From DASVBE01 sp963770375 (GTDB lineage Bacteria > Actinomycetota > Actinomycetes > Streptosporangiales > Streptosporangiaceae), in NCBI GenBank assembly GCA_963770375.1, contig CAVYPM010000006.1, forward strand, positions 359,260 through 423,259: a DNA stretch of 64,000 nt, read 5' to 3'. Each line of letters opens with the position of its first letter. Positions within the stretch are counted from its first letter, which is position 1. Positions 63,881 to 64,000 of this stretch are shown in pieces. The position numbers and the translations under genes were made by a program. The notes below the pieces were generated by a model. That model worked only from the letters and a program-made list of their open reading frames with translations, was not told where the DNA came from and searched no databases.

Positions 63881-64000
63881 CACCGCCACCCCCTCGCGCT
63901 ACCAGGACGAGCGTAACGCGGCTCCCCTACCCCCACGCTTCCATGACCGGCGTAGTCACTCCCATGATCACGGAGGATTTCGTACCGCGGGCGGAAGGAA
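63881..64000. other. Window end without a supported gene
   Basis: This stretch should contain the promoter of the DUF1707 gene. A plus-strand ATG at 63964 opens a frame of 12 codons to the window edge but has no ribosome-binding site, so I do not call a gene. Confidence 0.4.

Noticed and set aside
63964..64000. Possible plus-strand gene start (ATG ATC ACG GAG)
   Set aside because: No ribosome-binding site and only 12 codons visible.

Overview
The window is high-GC actinobacterial chromosome. The evidence is the strong G/C third-position bias, frequent GTG starts, ATGA/GTGA/TGATG gene overlaps, a complete 14-gene nuoA-N complex I operon with menaquinone genes around it, SigR-type sigma, TamR/tam and DUF1707 families, and gene order shared with Streptomyces and Mycobacterium (glmU-prs-rplY-pth; metG-tatD-ksgA-ispE; rsmI next to a protein mannosyltransferase). 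A Streptomyces- or Streptosporangium-like soil actinomycete fits best. I see no prophage, CRISPR array, intact insertion sequence or replication origin.

Layout. 1-5206 (minus): start of msrA, then a branched-chain/aromatic-type ABC importer (substrate-binding lipoprotein, livG, livF, livH, livM), with an IclR regulator beside it. 6354-25229 (minus): a respiratory block of menG, a menJ-like geranylgeranyl reductase, nuoA to nuoN, and a polyprenyl diphosphate synthase, with a Rex-type operator in front of menJ-nuo. 25273-27384: an S9 peptidase. 27587-44599: a surface-polysaccharide locus. The plus-strand half has a Wzz/tyrosine-kinase-like protein, an O-antigen-ligase-like protein, a flippase, an APH-fold protein and a sulfotransferase. 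The minus-strand half has a WecG/TagA transferase, a GT2, a second sulfotransferase, and then an operon of a WbaP-like initiating transferase with cysQ, cysD and cysN. Together they look like a pathway for a sulfated glycan with its own PAPS supply and recycling. 44830-48572: housekeeping genes pth, rplY, prs, a C-terminally truncated glmU and tRNA-Gln. 48849-59319: acyl desaturase with TetR regulator, tam/tamR, ABC-F ATPase, ispE, ksgA, tatD, metG and rsmI. 59377-64000: PMT mannosyltransferase, an orphan SigR-like sigma factor, a secreted fascin-like beta-trefoil protein, a 700-bp region with a diverged duplication, and a DUF1707 protein.

A recurring oddity is that about ten otherwise well-conserved genes carry a small frameshift, usually in a short G/C run or GC-rich repeat: the substrate-binding protein, nuoM/nuoN junction, nuoL, nuoE, menJ, ligase, flippase, APH-like, wecG, rplY and ksgA. 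Several are essential genes, so most of these are probably sequencing or assembly errors. I give the intended gene span and say where the frame breaks. The glmU truncation and the wecG repeat shift cannot be dismissed as easily.
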